From Mangrovibacter yixingensis (lineage in GTDB: Bacteria; Pseudomonadota; Gammaproteobacteria; Enterobacterales; Enterobacteriaceae): 64,000 nucleotides of DNA. The stretch lies in NCBI RefSeq assembly GCF_020523985.1, contig NZ_JAIVKM010000010.1, positions 25,025-89,024 on the forward strand, written 5' to 3'. Below, piece by piece: positions 54,409-63,780 of this stretch; within the stretch, counting starts at the first letter, position 1, and each line of letters starts with the position of its first letter. Under the pieces are notes generated by a model. The model was not told the DNA's origin. It saw only the letters and a program-made list of their open reading frames with translations, and did no database searches. The position numbers and the translations under genes are program-made.

Positions 54409-55047
54409 TTAGCAAGTTTTACGGAAGGTAAGGTTATAGCGGATTGCGCCGGTATCAGGGTGAAAGCCTTCTTTTAGCGCCAGAACACCATGGTAAAACA
54501 GCCGAGATGGCCCACCCCAGACGACGACATCGCCATGCTCCAGTAGCACGCGCTGAACTGCAGATTGCCGTGTTGCCCCGCCGAACTGAAATACGGCCGG
54601 TAACCCAAGAGACACCGAAACTATAGGGGCTGCTCTGTCCTGTTCATCTTTATCCTGATGAAGTGAAAGCCGTGCACCCGGAACATAGCGGTTAATCAGG
54701 CAGGCGTCCGGGTGAAAATCCGAATAACCCGCTTCTTGTGCAGCTAGCCGAGCCAGTAAAAGCAAGTTACCCGGCATATCCGGCCAGGGCTTGCCAGATA
54801 GCGGATCCTGCGAAGTATAGCGGTAACCATGCCCATCACTGTGCCAGCCTTTTTTCCCACAGTTCGTCATAGCAACAGACATTGTCTGGCCACCAGGGGT
54901 TACCAGATGGCGGAAAGGTGCTTGTGATGCCACTGATGTAATCGTTTCTAATAACGCCAGAGCCTCGCGGCGAGCAAAACGATGCAGCACTACTGCGCCA
55001 GGTGTAAGGTCAAAATGCCAGGGGGGTTCATCGGCGAACAGGCTCAT
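54409..55047 (-). CDS. alkB: Alpha-ketoglutarate-dependent DNA dioxygenase AlkB
   Basis: A 212-residue repair enzyme (E. coli 216). The Fe(II) ligands are in LHQDKDEQD (His-x-Asp, near 129-137) and the distal His in RLFYHGVLAL; the 2-oxoglutarate-binding Arg lies in GAIRYNLTFR. It removes methyl groups from 1-methyladenine and 3-methylcytosine. The start ATG at 55047 has AGAGGAA upstream and lies 20 nt inside the end of ada, so the two are coupled as in the E. coli ada-alkB operon. Confidence 0.95.
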   Translation of the reverse strand: MSLFADEPPWHFDLTPGAVVLHRFARREALALLETITSVASQAPFRHLVTPGGQTMSVAMTNCGKKGWHSDGHGYRYTSQDPLSGKPWPDMPGNLLLLARLAAQEAGYSDFHPDACLINRYVPGARLSLHQDKDEQDRAAPIVSVSLGLPAVFQFGGATRQSAVQRVLLEHGDVVVWGGPSRLFYHGVLALKEGFHPDTGAIRYNLTFRKTC

Positions 55048-56137
55048 CAACAGATTCCTCTTCTAATTGTGTATTCTGCTTGTGGCTACGTTCCTGCGCC
55101 AACAGGGCAGCCTTACGAGCAACGCCCCAGCGGTAGCCAGCCAGCAGGCCATCATGGCGTACAACACGGTGACAAGGAATAATCAGTGCCAGTTTATTCG
55201 CCGCACAGGCACTGGCAACCGCTCTGACAGCAGCAGGACGCCCAATTTCTGCCGCCACTTGCTGGTAAGTGCGGGTTTCACCATAGGGAATACGCAGTAA
55301 TTGCTGCCAGACTTGTTGCTGAAATACGGTGCCACGAATATCCAGCGGTAACTGCGCCAGAAACGCATCGCCCTTTGTTTGTAATTCGGCGAGCCGCTCC
55401 AGTGCCTGGTAAAGTAGTGGGTCTTGGGCCAGGTCTGCTGGCAGGCACTGCGTTGCCGGAAACAGCCCATGTAGCTCAATCGCTAATTCAGTATCTCGCT
55501 CCCCCAATAATACCGCGCAAATACCCAGTTCACTTCGGGCAACCAGGCAACGCCCCAGCGGCGTTTCCCCCACAGCCCAATATAAGCTCTGGCGCGCACT
55601 TTTCTGGCGAAACTGCTTCCCGGTCATCCCCAATGCCTCCGGTGCTTGCCGGTAATAAGGTGAGAACGAGTTAAACCCGGCATCCAGCACTGCCTGTGTG
55701 ACTGTTTTTCCTGCTACCAAGCCTTCCCGCAAGCGTTGTGCGCGCAGCGCACGTTGCCATGCGGCGGGGGTCAACCCGGTAACGGCCTTAAACTGGCGGT
55801 GAAAATGATATGGGCTGAGTGAGACGGCCTGGGCAACAGCCGCCAGAGGAAGGGGTTTGTCACTTTCAGACATTTTCCGGCAGGCAAGCCTGATACGCTC
55901 AACCACCGGTGTTGCATCATGCTTTGTTGGCTGGCAGCGCTTGCATGGCCGAAAGCCTTGCTCCTGCGCAGCACCCGCATCAGGGAAGAAACGCACATTT
56001 TCCCGTAACGGGTGCCTTGCCGGGCAGGAAGGGCGGCAAAAAATGCCAGTCGTAATGACAGCAAAAACAAATTTCCCGTCCTGCCGGGTATCCCGAGCCT
56101 GTACTGCTTGCCAGCGTTGTTCATCACTAAGTTGCAT
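55028..56137 (-). CDS. ada: Ada methyl phosphotriester/O6-methylguanine-DNA methyltransferase and activator
   Basis: A 369-residue bifunctional protein. The N-terminal domain has the four zinc Cys residues in FCRPSCPARH (near 34-43) and FRPCKRCQP (near 63-71); the first is the methyl acceptor from phosphotriesters that turns on activation. An AraC-type helix-turn-helix follows (LAAVAQAVSLSPYHFHRQFK). The C-terminal domain has the acceptor Cys in IIPCHRVVRHDG. The start at 56137 has AGGAGG upstream; an in-frame extension of 12 residues is unlikely. Confidence 0.95.
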   Translation of the reverse strand: MQLSDEQRWQAVQARDTRQDGKFVFAVITTGIFCRPSCPARHPLRENVRFFPDAGAAQEQGFRPCKRCQPTKHDATPVVERIRLACRKMSESDKPLPLAAVAQAVSLSPYHFHRQFKAVTGLTPAAWQRALRAQRLREGLVAGKTVTQAVLDAGFNSFSPYYRQAPEALGMTGKQFRQKSARQSLYWAVGETPLGRCLVARSELGICAVLLGERDTELAIELHGLFPATQCLPADLAQDPLLYQALERLAELQTKGDAFLAQLPLDIRGTVFQQQVWQQLLRIPYGETRTYQQVAAEIGRPAAVRAVASACAANKLALIIPCHRVVRHDGLLAGYRWGVARKAALLAQERSHKQNTQLEEESVDEPVRR

Positions 56138-56204
56138 AATCACGCCTCCTGTATTCAGTACAGTTTGCCGCAAGGGCTACAGGATACCTGCTGTTTCTTG
56201 CTGT

Positions 56205-57248
56205 TTAATTTTTCTCACTCAACAAGAACGTTTTGAACTGCGGTGACATCCAGGTTTTAAAGCCATTACCCTCTTTATAAATAAGGTAGACGGCCAGACC
56301 TTCTTTCTCTGCTACGGCTTGCGCTTTTTCAGTACCGAGCACCATCAAACCAGTATCCCAGCCATCAGCCTCCAGTGCCGTTGGGGAAATCACAGTCGCA
56401 GAAACCAGTTTGTGCTGAATGGGCCGCCCGGTTGCCGGGTCTATCACATGAGAAATGCGTTTGCCGTCCAGCTCGTAATAGTTACGGTAACTGCCAGACG
56501 TGCTGATGCCATGCCCGTTCAAATCAACCACTGCCTGAACAGCGTTTTCCTGGTCTGTGGGTTTTTGAATAGCAACACGCCAGGGTTTACCTTCCGCATT
56601 TGTGCCCCGCGTCATTACGGCGCCACCAACCGACACCAGGTAGCGCCCGATCCCTTCCTGCTCCATCAAGCGCGCCAGGTGATCAGCGGCATACCCTTCC
56701 CCTACAGTTGAAAGATCAACATATAGATCAGGGATGTCTTTCTGGATCCACTGTTTATCTGCACGGTTAATCACCGTCAGGTGTTGCAGGCCAGTTTTTG
56801 CTTTCGCCGCGTCGATTTCTGCTTGAGTTGGCCATTTCACTGGCTGTTTATCTGGCCCAAAACCCCACAGATTTACCAACGGGCCAACCGTAATATCCAT
56901 CGCGCCATCTGTTTTTGCGCCAATACGCAGAGCGCCAGTGATAATATCTGCCATCGCTTCACTCACCGGCCAGGGTTGTGTACTGGTGGATTGGTTGAAT
57001 TTCGATAACGCTGAATCTGGCTTCCAGGTTGAAAGCATCTGGTCATCGCCATCCAGTTGAGACTGAATCCGTTTGCGTAATTCAGCCCCCCGGTCAGGGT
57101 CTACGCCCGCAAGACTCACACGCCAGTAGGTGCCCATGGTTTTGCCTTCCAGCACCAAAGCCTGTGAAGAATCAATCCGGCTGCTTTCATCGCAGCCACT
57201 CATTAACAGTGCAGCAGCAAGCAAACCGCAACTCAAAATCGTCCGCAT
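56205..57248 (-). CDS. apbE: FAD:protein FMN transferase ApbE, lipoprotein
   Basis: A 347-residue periplasmic lipoprotein (E. coli 351) with lipobox LLMSGC. Motifs include GKTMGTYWRVSLAG (near 35-48), DGAMDITVGPLVNLWGFGP (near 114-132), YVDLSTVGEGYAAD and the late GRPIQHKLVSATVISPTALE-type metal site. It attaches FMN through a phosphoester to Thr or Ser of partners such as RnfG/NqrC. It lies between ompC and ada with its own spacing, as in E. coli. Confidence 0.95.
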   Translation of the reverse strand: MRTILSCGLLAAALLMSGCDESSRIDSSQALVLEGKTMGTYWRVSLAGVDPDRGAELRKRIQSQLDGDDQMLSTWKPDSALSKFNQSTSTQPWPVSEAMADIITGALRIGAKTDGAMDITVGPLVNLWGFGPDKQPVKWPTQAEIDAAKAKTGLQHLTVINRADKQWIQKDIPDLYVDLSTVGEGYAADHLARLMEQEGIGRYLVSVGGAVMTRGTNAEGKPWRVAIQKPTDQENAVQAVVDLNGHGISTSGSYRNYYELDGKRISHVIDPATGRPIQHKLVSATVISPTALEADGWDTGLMVLGTEKAQAVAEKEGLAVYLIYKEGNGFKTWMSPQFKTFLLSEKN

Positions 57249-57459
57249 TTGATTATCTCCTTTTAAACCCGCGCAAGATTACAACAAAACAGACTTCTGC
57301 GGGTTAAACATCAGGGCAATACCGTGCAAAAAGCATCAGCAGTTAAATGCAAAAAGGTAAACAGACATTGAGATAACTGGCGTGGCCGCTAATTAAGGGG
57401 GCAATAAAGCAGATGATAATTTTACTTATGGTGTAAAAAATAGTGTGAAAAAAGGGTGT

Positions 57460-57487
57460 AAAAAAGGAGCCATCAGGCTCCTTTTAT
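57460..57487 (-). terminator. ompC terminator
   Basis: AAAAGGAGCC and GGCTCCTTTT with a 4-nt loop and a T run on the minus strand, about 20 nt after the ompC stop. Confidence 0.85.
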
Positions 57488-57506
57488 CAGTCAGCATAAC
57501 ACGAGA

Positions 57507-58625
57507 TTAGAACTGGTAAACTGCGCCCAAGCCTACGATGTTATCAGTGCTGGTGCCAGATGCGCGGGTGAAGTCATTGTCATCCAGCAGGTTGATTTTG
57601 TAATCAACATAGGTAGAGAAGTTTTTGTTGAAGAAGTAGGTAGTACCTACATCAATGTATTTCAGCAGGTCCTGGTCACCGTAGTCGGTAGTACCATTGG
57701 TGATGTCTTTACCACGAGACTGCAGGTAAGCAATGGATGGACGCAGGCCGAAGTCGAACTGGTACTGAGCAACCACTTCGAAGTTCTGTGCTTTGTTAGC
57801 AAAGCCATACGCATCAGAGCTTGAGCTACCACCGAAACGGGTTGCGTTATAAGTCTGGGTATACTGTGCTGCCAGGTAGATGTTGTTAGCATCATATTTC
57901 AGGCCGCCAGTGTAAGCTTCTGCGCGGTCACCGTTACCGTAGATACCAGACATATCGTTCTGGTCTGCAGTACGTTTAGAGGTTGCCATCGCGCCACCCA
58001 GGCTGAAACCAGCACCGAGATCATAAGTCGCAGACATTGCGAAACCGTCACCATTCTGTTTCAGAACAGAACGACCGGTGCTGTCTTCACCACTTACGCT
58101 ACCGTTTTTACCCTGGTACTGCAGGGCAAAATCCAGGCCGTCAACCAGGCCGAAGAAGTCATTGTTACGGTAAGTCAGCAGGCCGTTAGCACGCTGCATC
58201 ATGAAGTTATCAGAACCGTAGGTATCACCACCGAATTCTGGCAGAACGTCGGTCCAGGATGCGATATCGTAGATAGCGCCATAGTTACGACCATAATCCA
58301 GAGAGCCCGCATCACCCACTTTCAAACCAGCGAATGCTACACGAGTCCATGCATTATTTTCAGACTCAGTAGTGTTACCCTGCACCTGATATTCCCACTG
58401 GCCGTAACCGGTCAGTTGGTCATTAATTTGGGTTTCACCTTTGAAGCCCAGACGGATATAGGTCTGGTCGCCATCATTGCTGCTGTCTTTGGAGAAGTAA
58501 TGCAGGCCGTCAACTTTACCGTACAGATCTAATTTGTTGCCATCTTTATTATAGATTTCAGCCGCGTGAGCTGCGCCTGCTGCCAGCATAGCCGGGACTA
58601 GCAGAGCCAGTACTTTAGCTTTCAT
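57507..58625 (-). CDS. ompC: Outer-membrane porin OmpC
   Basis: A 372-residue general porin with a 21-residue signal peptide (cut after AHA). The mature N-terminus [20 protein letters not shown], the constriction-loop stretch [17 protein letters not shown] and the last strand [11 protein letters not shown] identify an OmpC/OmpF-type trimeric porin; the place next to micF and rcsD and the [13 protein letters not shown] loop 3 favour OmpC. It lets small polar solutes and many antibiotics pass the outer membrane. Osmotic control by OmpR is expected from the upstream sites. Confidence 0.95.
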   Translation of the reverse strand: MKAKVLALLVPAMLAAGAAHAAEIYNKDGNKLDLYGKVDGLHYFSKDSSNDGDQTYIRLGFKGETQINDQLTGYGQWEYQVQGNTTESENNAWTRVAFAGLKVGDAGSLDYGRNYGAIYDIASWTDVLPEFGGDTYGSDNFMMQRANGLLTYRNNDFFGLVDGLDFALQYQGKNGSVSGEDSTGRSVLKQNGDGFAMSATYDLGAGFSLGGAMATSKRTADQNDMSGIYGNGDRAEAYTGGLKYDANNIYLAAQYTQTYNATRFGGSSSSDAYGFANKAQNFEVVAQYQFDFGLRPSIAYLQSRGKDITNGTTDYGDQDLLKYIDVGTTYFFNKNFSTYVDYKINLLDDNDFTRASGTSTDNIVGLGAVYQF

Positions 58626-58759
58626 GTTATTACCCTCTGTTATTTGCCTTTATTTATTATTGCCACTGCATACTGATTACGGAACCAGTCGGCAGATCCC
58701 ATTGTCCTAATTCAATACAGATTAATCCAATGGGATTTTGATACTAAAACTTTTGTGGT

Positions 58760-58800
58760 GTTTCATTATACTTTTCATATGTTACAAATTGTAAATTCAA
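58760..58800 (-). promoter_or_regulatory. OmpR-binding region of ompC (and micF)
   Basis: On the minus strand TTTACAATTTGTAAC (58781-58795) resembles the high-affinity OmpR box TTTACATTTTGAAACAT. It lies about 155-170 nt upstream of the ompC start, between ompC and the divergent micF. Confidence 0.55.
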
Positions 58801-58951
58801 GGGAACTTTTTTTAGCACTAATTGATAAAAATATCAGCACGAAAAATCAAAAAACACGCCAAATGAAATAAAATCAATAACTTATATTAAAAATATAGTC
58901 GCCGCACTGAATGTTAAACACATCATCTGAATTCATTCTAGAATTACAAAC

Positions 58952-59047
58952 GCTATCATCATTAACTTTATTTATTACCGTCATTCAGTTCTGAATGTCT
59001 GTTTACCCCAATTTGTAGCCGAATGTCTGACATTCGGCTTTTTTTTT
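58952..59047 (+). ncRNA. micF: MicF antisense RNA
   Basis: The first 30 nt, GCTATCATCATTAACTTTAT and on, match the 5' seed of E. coli MicF that pairs with the ompF translation start. The middle (TCATTCAGTTCTGAATG) forms the first hairpin and GCCGAATGTCTGACATTCGGC with a nine-base T run forms the terminator. It is divergent from ompC as in E. coli. It represses ompF and other mRNAs with Hfq. Confidence 0.93.
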
Positions 59048-59581
59048 ACCTTCGCCCAAGTAATGACATATATTGATGATTAACAATAAAAATTGTAACG
59101 ACTATTAACTATTTACTCTAATTATTAGACAAATAGAATTTAATAAACTAAACTTTCTTATCCTTTTGTGCTTTTAAATACCAGAACTTACATATTCCTG
59201 GCTCCTCACCCGCTCCAACCTCCCTTTTCAGATAATTCCTTACACGCAAAACAATGAAAATAAGGCTTATCCGATGGTTAATTTTATTCCTGAAGGCAAG
59301 GTATTGCGCATGGCTGACTACACACATGCCAATGCACGTTGCCGTATTGCGCTATACAATTAGAAGCGATCCCCCATAGCAGCAAACGAAAATACGATAC
59401 GGGGATAAACCAAAACCGCCGGGTACAGTTTTTCAGACGAGTTTGCGAAGGCTTGTGTGTGTGACAAAATCCCTTGTACCATGGGAAGGCGGGATATGTG
59501 ATGATACGCGCTTCAGCCTGGTTTCACGCAATTACGGTGGCTGGTCTTCACTAACTTATAATAAAGAAATTCTCAGAGGCT
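59048..59581. other. micF-rcsD intergenic region
   Basis: 534 nt, very AT-rich up to about 59250. Two overlapping small plus-strand frames occur: 59253-59378 (41 codons, hydrophobic N-terminus MKIRLIRWLILFLKARYCAW) and 59274-59363 (29 codons, AAGG upstream). A longer frame from 59443 overlaps rcsD and is judged spurious. The rcsD promoter is expected before 59582. Confidence 0.35.
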
Positions 59582-62236
59582 ATGAACCCCAACAAGTTTT
59601 CCTTAAAACCAGGCAGCATATCGCGCTACTTCATACTGTTGATCGTTGTGTTACTGGTTACGCTGGGCGTAACGCTTCAGAGCGCAGTCAACACATGGTT
59701 GAAGGACAAAAGCCTGCAAGTAGTGGATGTAGCTCAGGCTATGCATAAACGCATTGAGACCTGGCGTTATGTCACCTGGCAAATTTATGACAATGTTGCT
59801 GCAGCACCTGCCAGTGCCAGTAATGAGATTCAGGAAACTCGCCTGCGCCAGGATGTTTATTACCTGGAAAAGCCTCGTCGTAAAACTGAAGCGTTGATCT
59901 TTGGCTCCCATGACAGCAGCACGCTCGCCATGACCCAAAGAATTTCTAATTACCTGGATATCCTCTGGGGTGCAGAATCCGCGCCATGGTCAATGTATTA
60001 TCTGAACGGCCAGGACAACAGTATGGTTCTGGTCTCCACATTGCCGTTAAAAGACCTCACCACCGGCTTTAAAGAATCCAGTATCAGTAATATGGTTGAT
60101 CAACGCCGTGCAGAGATGCTTCAGCAGGCCAACGCACTGGATGAACGGGAAAGTTTCTCTGGCTTGCGGCAAATGGAGTGGCAAAACAACACTTACTTCA
60201 CTGTACGCACCACGTTCAACCAGCCAGGTCACCTGGCAACTGTCGTTGCTTTTGATATGCCGGTTAACGACCTGATTCCCGCGAATATGTCAGTGGATAA
60301 TTTTCGCCTGGATACTGACCAGCAAGCACACTTAAAAACTACCAAGAACCAGTCTGAAGGCCCTGTAAATATTGGCTTCAACGGCGGGCACATTGAAATC
60401 TCGGTACCTGTTGTTACCACGGGAATGAAACTGATTTGGGAAGTTCCCACCGGTACCATGATAATGGAGACGCTGCAAAATGTTCTGCTGGGGGTATTGC
60501 TCACCATTGGCTTGATTGCCCTGGCCATTTTCGGCTTTATTACTTTCCGCCAGCACCCTTCGCGCCAGACTGCCGATAATGTACCGCCATCTAACGGAAA
60601 AGAACTTCAGGCGCTCAGAGCGCTAAATGAAGAAATTTTGTCTGTCGTGCCGCTGGGCATTCTGGTACAGGACATTGAAAACAACCGTACGGTTATCAGT
60701 AATAAAATGGCCGATAACCTGCTGCCTCATCTCAACCTGAAAAATATTATGTCCATGGCAGATCAGCACCAGGGCGTGATTCAGGCAACGGTGAATAATG
60801 AGCTGTATGAAATTCGCCAGTACCGCAGCCAGATTGTTTCCCGGGTACAGATTTTTATTATCCGCGACCAGGATAAAGAAATTCTGGTCACGAAGAAATT
60901 GCGCCAGGCACAGCGCCTGTATGAGAAAAATCAGCAAGGCCGCAGTGCCTTTATGCAACATATTTGCCATGCGCTCAAAGGGCCAATTGATTCTTTGGCA
61001 GAAAAAGCGTCTGGGTTGCAAACACCAGAGCATCTCGCACTGGCAGATGATGCAGACCGCCTGGCTCACCTGGTGGATGAGATGCAGTTACTGAACTTGC
61101 TGGAAGATGACAATTGGAAAAGCACATCTTCCTGCTTCTCTCTGCAGTCTTTGCTTGATGATGTTGTGCCAGCAATTCTGCCCGTGATTAAGCGTAAGGG
61201 GCTGCAATTACTGGTGAACAACCCCACACTGGCCACAGAAAACCGCCATGGTGACCGGGAATCACTCCATCGAATGCTGCTGATGTTATTGCATTATGCT
61301 GCCACAACAACCGAGATTGGTAAGATAACCCTGGATATTATCCAGGATGAAGGCATCGACGACGGGCTGATTTTCCGTATTACGGATACCGGGCGTGGAA
61401 TTAGCGACGATGAGGTTGATAACCTGCACTTCCCGTTCCTCAACGCTACCACCGAGGACCGTTATGCACAGGCAAATGGCCTGACATTTTTCTTGTGCAA
61501 TCAGCTGGCTCGCAAGATGGGTGGTAACCTGAGCATTAAATCGAAAGATGAATTGGGCACCCGTTATACCCTACACTTGCGGCTTCCACATGAAGGTAAA
61601 CAAACCGTTCAGGAGCAGGAAGAACGCCTGCTGGATGATGTAGTTGCCCTGGTAGATATCGCTTCACGCGATATACGTAATATTGTTACGCGGCAATTGG
61701 AAAGCTGGGGTGCAAGTTGCATTGCGCCTGATGAGCAATCATCAAGTCAAGCATTTGATATATTTTTAACAGATAATCCGTCTAATCTTACTGCATCGGG
61801 CTTGCTTTTAAGCGATGATGAGAACGGTTTACGGAAAATCGGAAATGCCCGTTATCGTGTAAACTTCAATATGAGTAATGCAATGCAGGACGCAATACTT
61901 CAGCTTATTGAAGCGCAAATGGCTGATGACATTGAGCAAGAAAGTGGCTCTGGAGTGAGTGATGAAAGTGCTCAACTTCATGCAAGTGGTTATTATGCGC
62001 TGTTTGTAGATACCGTGCCGGACGATGTAAAACGTCTGCAAAATGAATCACAGGCAAACGACTTTTTAGCGCTGGCCCAAACGGCACACAGACTTAAAGG
62101 CGTATTTGCTATGCTGAATCTGGTACCAGGGAAGCAGTTGTGTGAAACACTGGAGCATCACATTCGTGAAAAAGATGCACCTGCCATAGAAAAATATATC
62201 AGTGATATTGATACTTACGTCAATAGCTTACTGTAA
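59582..62236 (+). CDS. rcsD: Phosphotransfer intermediate RcsD
   Basis: An 884-residue inner-membrane protein (E. coli 890). Membrane segments lie near 17-37 and 303-325 around a periplasmic region; a degenerate histidine-kinase-like region follows, then the ABL domain and the C-terminal HPt domain with the phospho-accepting His in LAQTAHRLKGVFAMLN. It passes phosphate from RcsC to RcsB in the Rcs envelope-stress relay. The N-terminus FSLKPGSISRYFILL matches E. coli after its first 11 residues. rcsB follows 16 nt later. Confidence 0.95.
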   Translation: MNPNKFSLKPGSISRYFILLIVVLLVTLGVTLQSAVNTWLKDKSLQVVDVAQAMHKRIETWRYVTWQIYDNVAAAPASASNEIQETRLRQDVYYLEKPRRKTEALIFGSHDSSTLAMTQRISNYLDILWGAESAPWSMYYLNGQDNSMVLVSTLPLKDLTTGFKESSISNMVDQRRAEMLQQANALDERESFSGLRQMEWQNNTYFTVRTTFNQPGHLATVVAFDMPVNDLIPANMSVDNFRLDTDQQAHLKTTKNQSEGPVNIGFNGGHIEISVPVVTTGMKLIWEVPTGTMIMETLQNVLLGVLLTIGLIALAIFGFITFRQHPSRQTADNVPPSNGKELQALRALNEEILSVVPLGILVQDIENNRTVISNKMADNLLPHLNLKNIMSMADQHQGVIQATVNNELYEIRQYRSQIVSRVQIFIIRDQDKEILVTKKLRQAQRLYEKNQQGRSAFMQHICHALKGPIDSLAEKASGLQTPEHLALADDADRLAHLVDEMQLLNLLEDDNWKSTSSCFSLQSLLDDVVPAILPVIKRKGLQLLVNNPTLATENRHGDRESLHRMLLMLLHYAATTTEIGKITLDIIQDEGIDDGLIFRITDTGRGISDDEVDNLHFPFLNATTEDRYAQANGLTFFLCNQLARKMGGNLSIKSKDELGTRYTLHLRLPHEGKQTVQEQEERLLDDVVALVDIASRDIRNIVTRQLESWGASCIAPDEQSSSQAFDIFLTDNPSNLTASGLLLSDDENGLRKIGNARYRVNFNMSNAMQDAILQLIEAQMADDIEQESGSGVSDESAQLHASGYYALFVDTVPDDVKRLQNESQANDFLALAQTAHRLKGVFAMLNLVPGKQLCETLEHHIREKDAPAIEKYISDIDTYVNSLL

Positions 62237-62252
62237 AAAGGTAACCTAAAAC

Positions 62253-62903
62253 ATGAACAATATGAACGTAATTATTGCCGATGACCATCCGATCGTTTTG
62301 TTCGGGATTCGTAAATCTCTGGAGCAAATCGAGTGGGTTAATGTTGTTGGTGAATTCGAAGATTCCACAGCACTTATTAACAATCTTCCTAAACTGGACG
62401 CTAATGTCCTGATTACTGACCTTTCAATGCCTGGGGATAAATACGGCGATGGGATTACGCTTATCAAATACATTAAGCGCCACTTCCCGTCAATTTCCAT
62501 TATTGTTCTGACAATGAACAATAACCCGGCCATCCTGAGTGCAGTTCTGGATCTGGATATTGAAGGTATTGTACTGAAGCAAGGGGCACCAACAGACCTG
62601 CCTAAGGCCCTGGCAGCGTTGCAGAAAGGCAAAAAATTCACACCGGAAAGTGTCTCCCGCCTGCTGGAAAAAATCAGCGCGGGTGGTTATGGCGACAAAC
62701 GTCTGTCACCCAAAGAGAGCGAGGTTTTACGCCTGTTCGCCGAGGGCTTCCTGGTGACTGAGATTGCCAAAAAACTTAACCGCAGTATCAAAACTATCAG
62801 TAGCCAGAAGAAATCAGCCATGATGAAACTGGGCGTGGATAATGATATTGCTCTGCTGAATTACTTGTCGTCAGTGACATTAACACCGGCTGACAAAGAG
62901 TAA
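62253..62903 (+). CDS. rcsB: Response regulator RcsB
   Basis: A 216-residue regulator, the same length as in E. coli. The receiver domain has the acidic pair IIADDHP, phospho-acceptor Asp56 (LITDLSMPGD) and Lys109-type VLKQGAP. The C-terminal LuxR-type helix-turn-helix includes LSPKESEVLRLFAEGFLVTE and KTISSQKKSAMMKLG. It controls capsule, motility and envelope genes, alone or with RcsA. rcsC normally converges on it, but is not seen before the window ends. Confidence 0.97.
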   Translation: MNNMNVIIADDHPIVLFGIRKSLEQIEWVNVVGEFEDSTALINNLPKLDANVLITDLSMPGDKYGDGITLIKYIKRHFPSISIIVLTMNNNPAILSAVLDLDIEGIVLKQGAPTDLPKALAALQKGKKFTPESVSRLLEKISAGGYGDKRLSPKESEVLRLFAEGFLVTEIAKKLNRSIKTISSQKKSAMMKLGVDNDIALLNYLSSVTLTPADKE

Positions 62904-62925
62904 GCTTCTTTCTTTTTTGGTCACC

Positions 62926-62954
62926 AAAACAGCAGGGTTTTCCCTGCTGTTTTT
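62926..62954 (+). terminator. rcsB terminator
   Basis: AAAACAGCAGGG and CCCTGCTGTTTT form a perfect 12-bp stem with a TTTT loop and a T run, 22 nt after the stop. Confidence 0.9.
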
Positions 62955-63120
62955 CGTTGTGTTTTGCCAGCACTCGCATTGTTTTTTCTCTCTTACCGCC
63001 TGTAAGCCATAAGCTATCAACACAGAACACTGACAGCGCACAAATCCCCCAGCCACATCAGACAACACAAACAACCCCACACCTGCATCCGGTACAGCGA
63101 ATGTAACCTGAACCATATTC

Positions 63121-63340
63121 TGCCAGCACAGCGCCGGTTGCGCGCCGTGTCAGCCACACAGGTTTCTCTCACCACCCGCGCACGGCGCACGCAGGGGGCC
63201 CGGCCCCCCTGCACCCCCGTTGGTGGCTGGCAAAATCGCCGCTTCGCGGACATTCGGCTTACCCCGGCAGGCTTATCGGGTACCGCTCCGAGTCGGCTTC
63301 CTGCCTCCCGTCGCTCTGCCTGCATCCATGCAGGCAGCCC
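63121..63340 (+). repeat. Direct repeat, copy 1
   Basis: This 220-nt segment recurs at 63781-64000, offset by exactly 660 nt, with five mismatches that I count. It contains two perfect hairpins: GCAGGGGG/CCCCCTGC (63191-63212) and CTGCCTGCAT/ATGCAGGCAG (63316-63337). Weaker similarity extends upstream of both copies. Confidence 0.9.
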
Positions 63341-63525
63341 CGGCCCGCCAGGCACGCCTCAACGATTTCGAGGCCACTAACACCACCGCCTGTAAGCCTT
63401 AAGCAAAAATCAAAATACAGACAGAACACGAATCCCACATCCACACCGGACAACACAAGCCCTCCCGCACCTGCAGCGCTGGTTGAGTCGCGTAAGACCG
63501 GTGAACCGCAGAAAGGAAGACAAGG

Positions 63526-63550
63526 TTATTCCGCCAGGACGGCGGAATAA
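63526..63550. repeat. Perfect hairpin between the repeat copies
   Basis: TTATTCCGCC and GGCGGAATAA with a 5-nt loop. It lies in the unique part between the two repeat copies. Confidence 0.75.
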
Positions 63551-63649
63551 GGCGAACCGAGGCAGGGATGCCGAGTCGAGCTGGCCGCAGGCTGACTGCC
63601 CGGAGGTGAACGCAGTGCGCAGCACCGGTTGCCCGCGAAAAACCGGATT

Positions 63650-63671
63650 GTTAAGGGGCGGGCCCCTTAAC
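63650..63671. repeat. Second perfect hairpin between the repeat copies
   Basis: GTTAAGGGGC and GCCCCTTAAC with a 2-nt centre. No T run follows, so it is not a standard terminator. Confidence 0.75.
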
Positions 63672-63780
63672 ACGTTCACAGTCTGTGAAGCCACATTAAC
63701 CACATCACTTCAGGTGAACGGAACTTTCACCAAACCAGCATCCGGCTCAGTGAACGTAATGCAGCCACAGTAAAATGATC

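Noticed and set aside
59443..59748. 101-codon plus-strand frame upstream of and overlapping rcsD
   Set aside because: More than half lies inside rcsD in another frame and there is no conserved motif.
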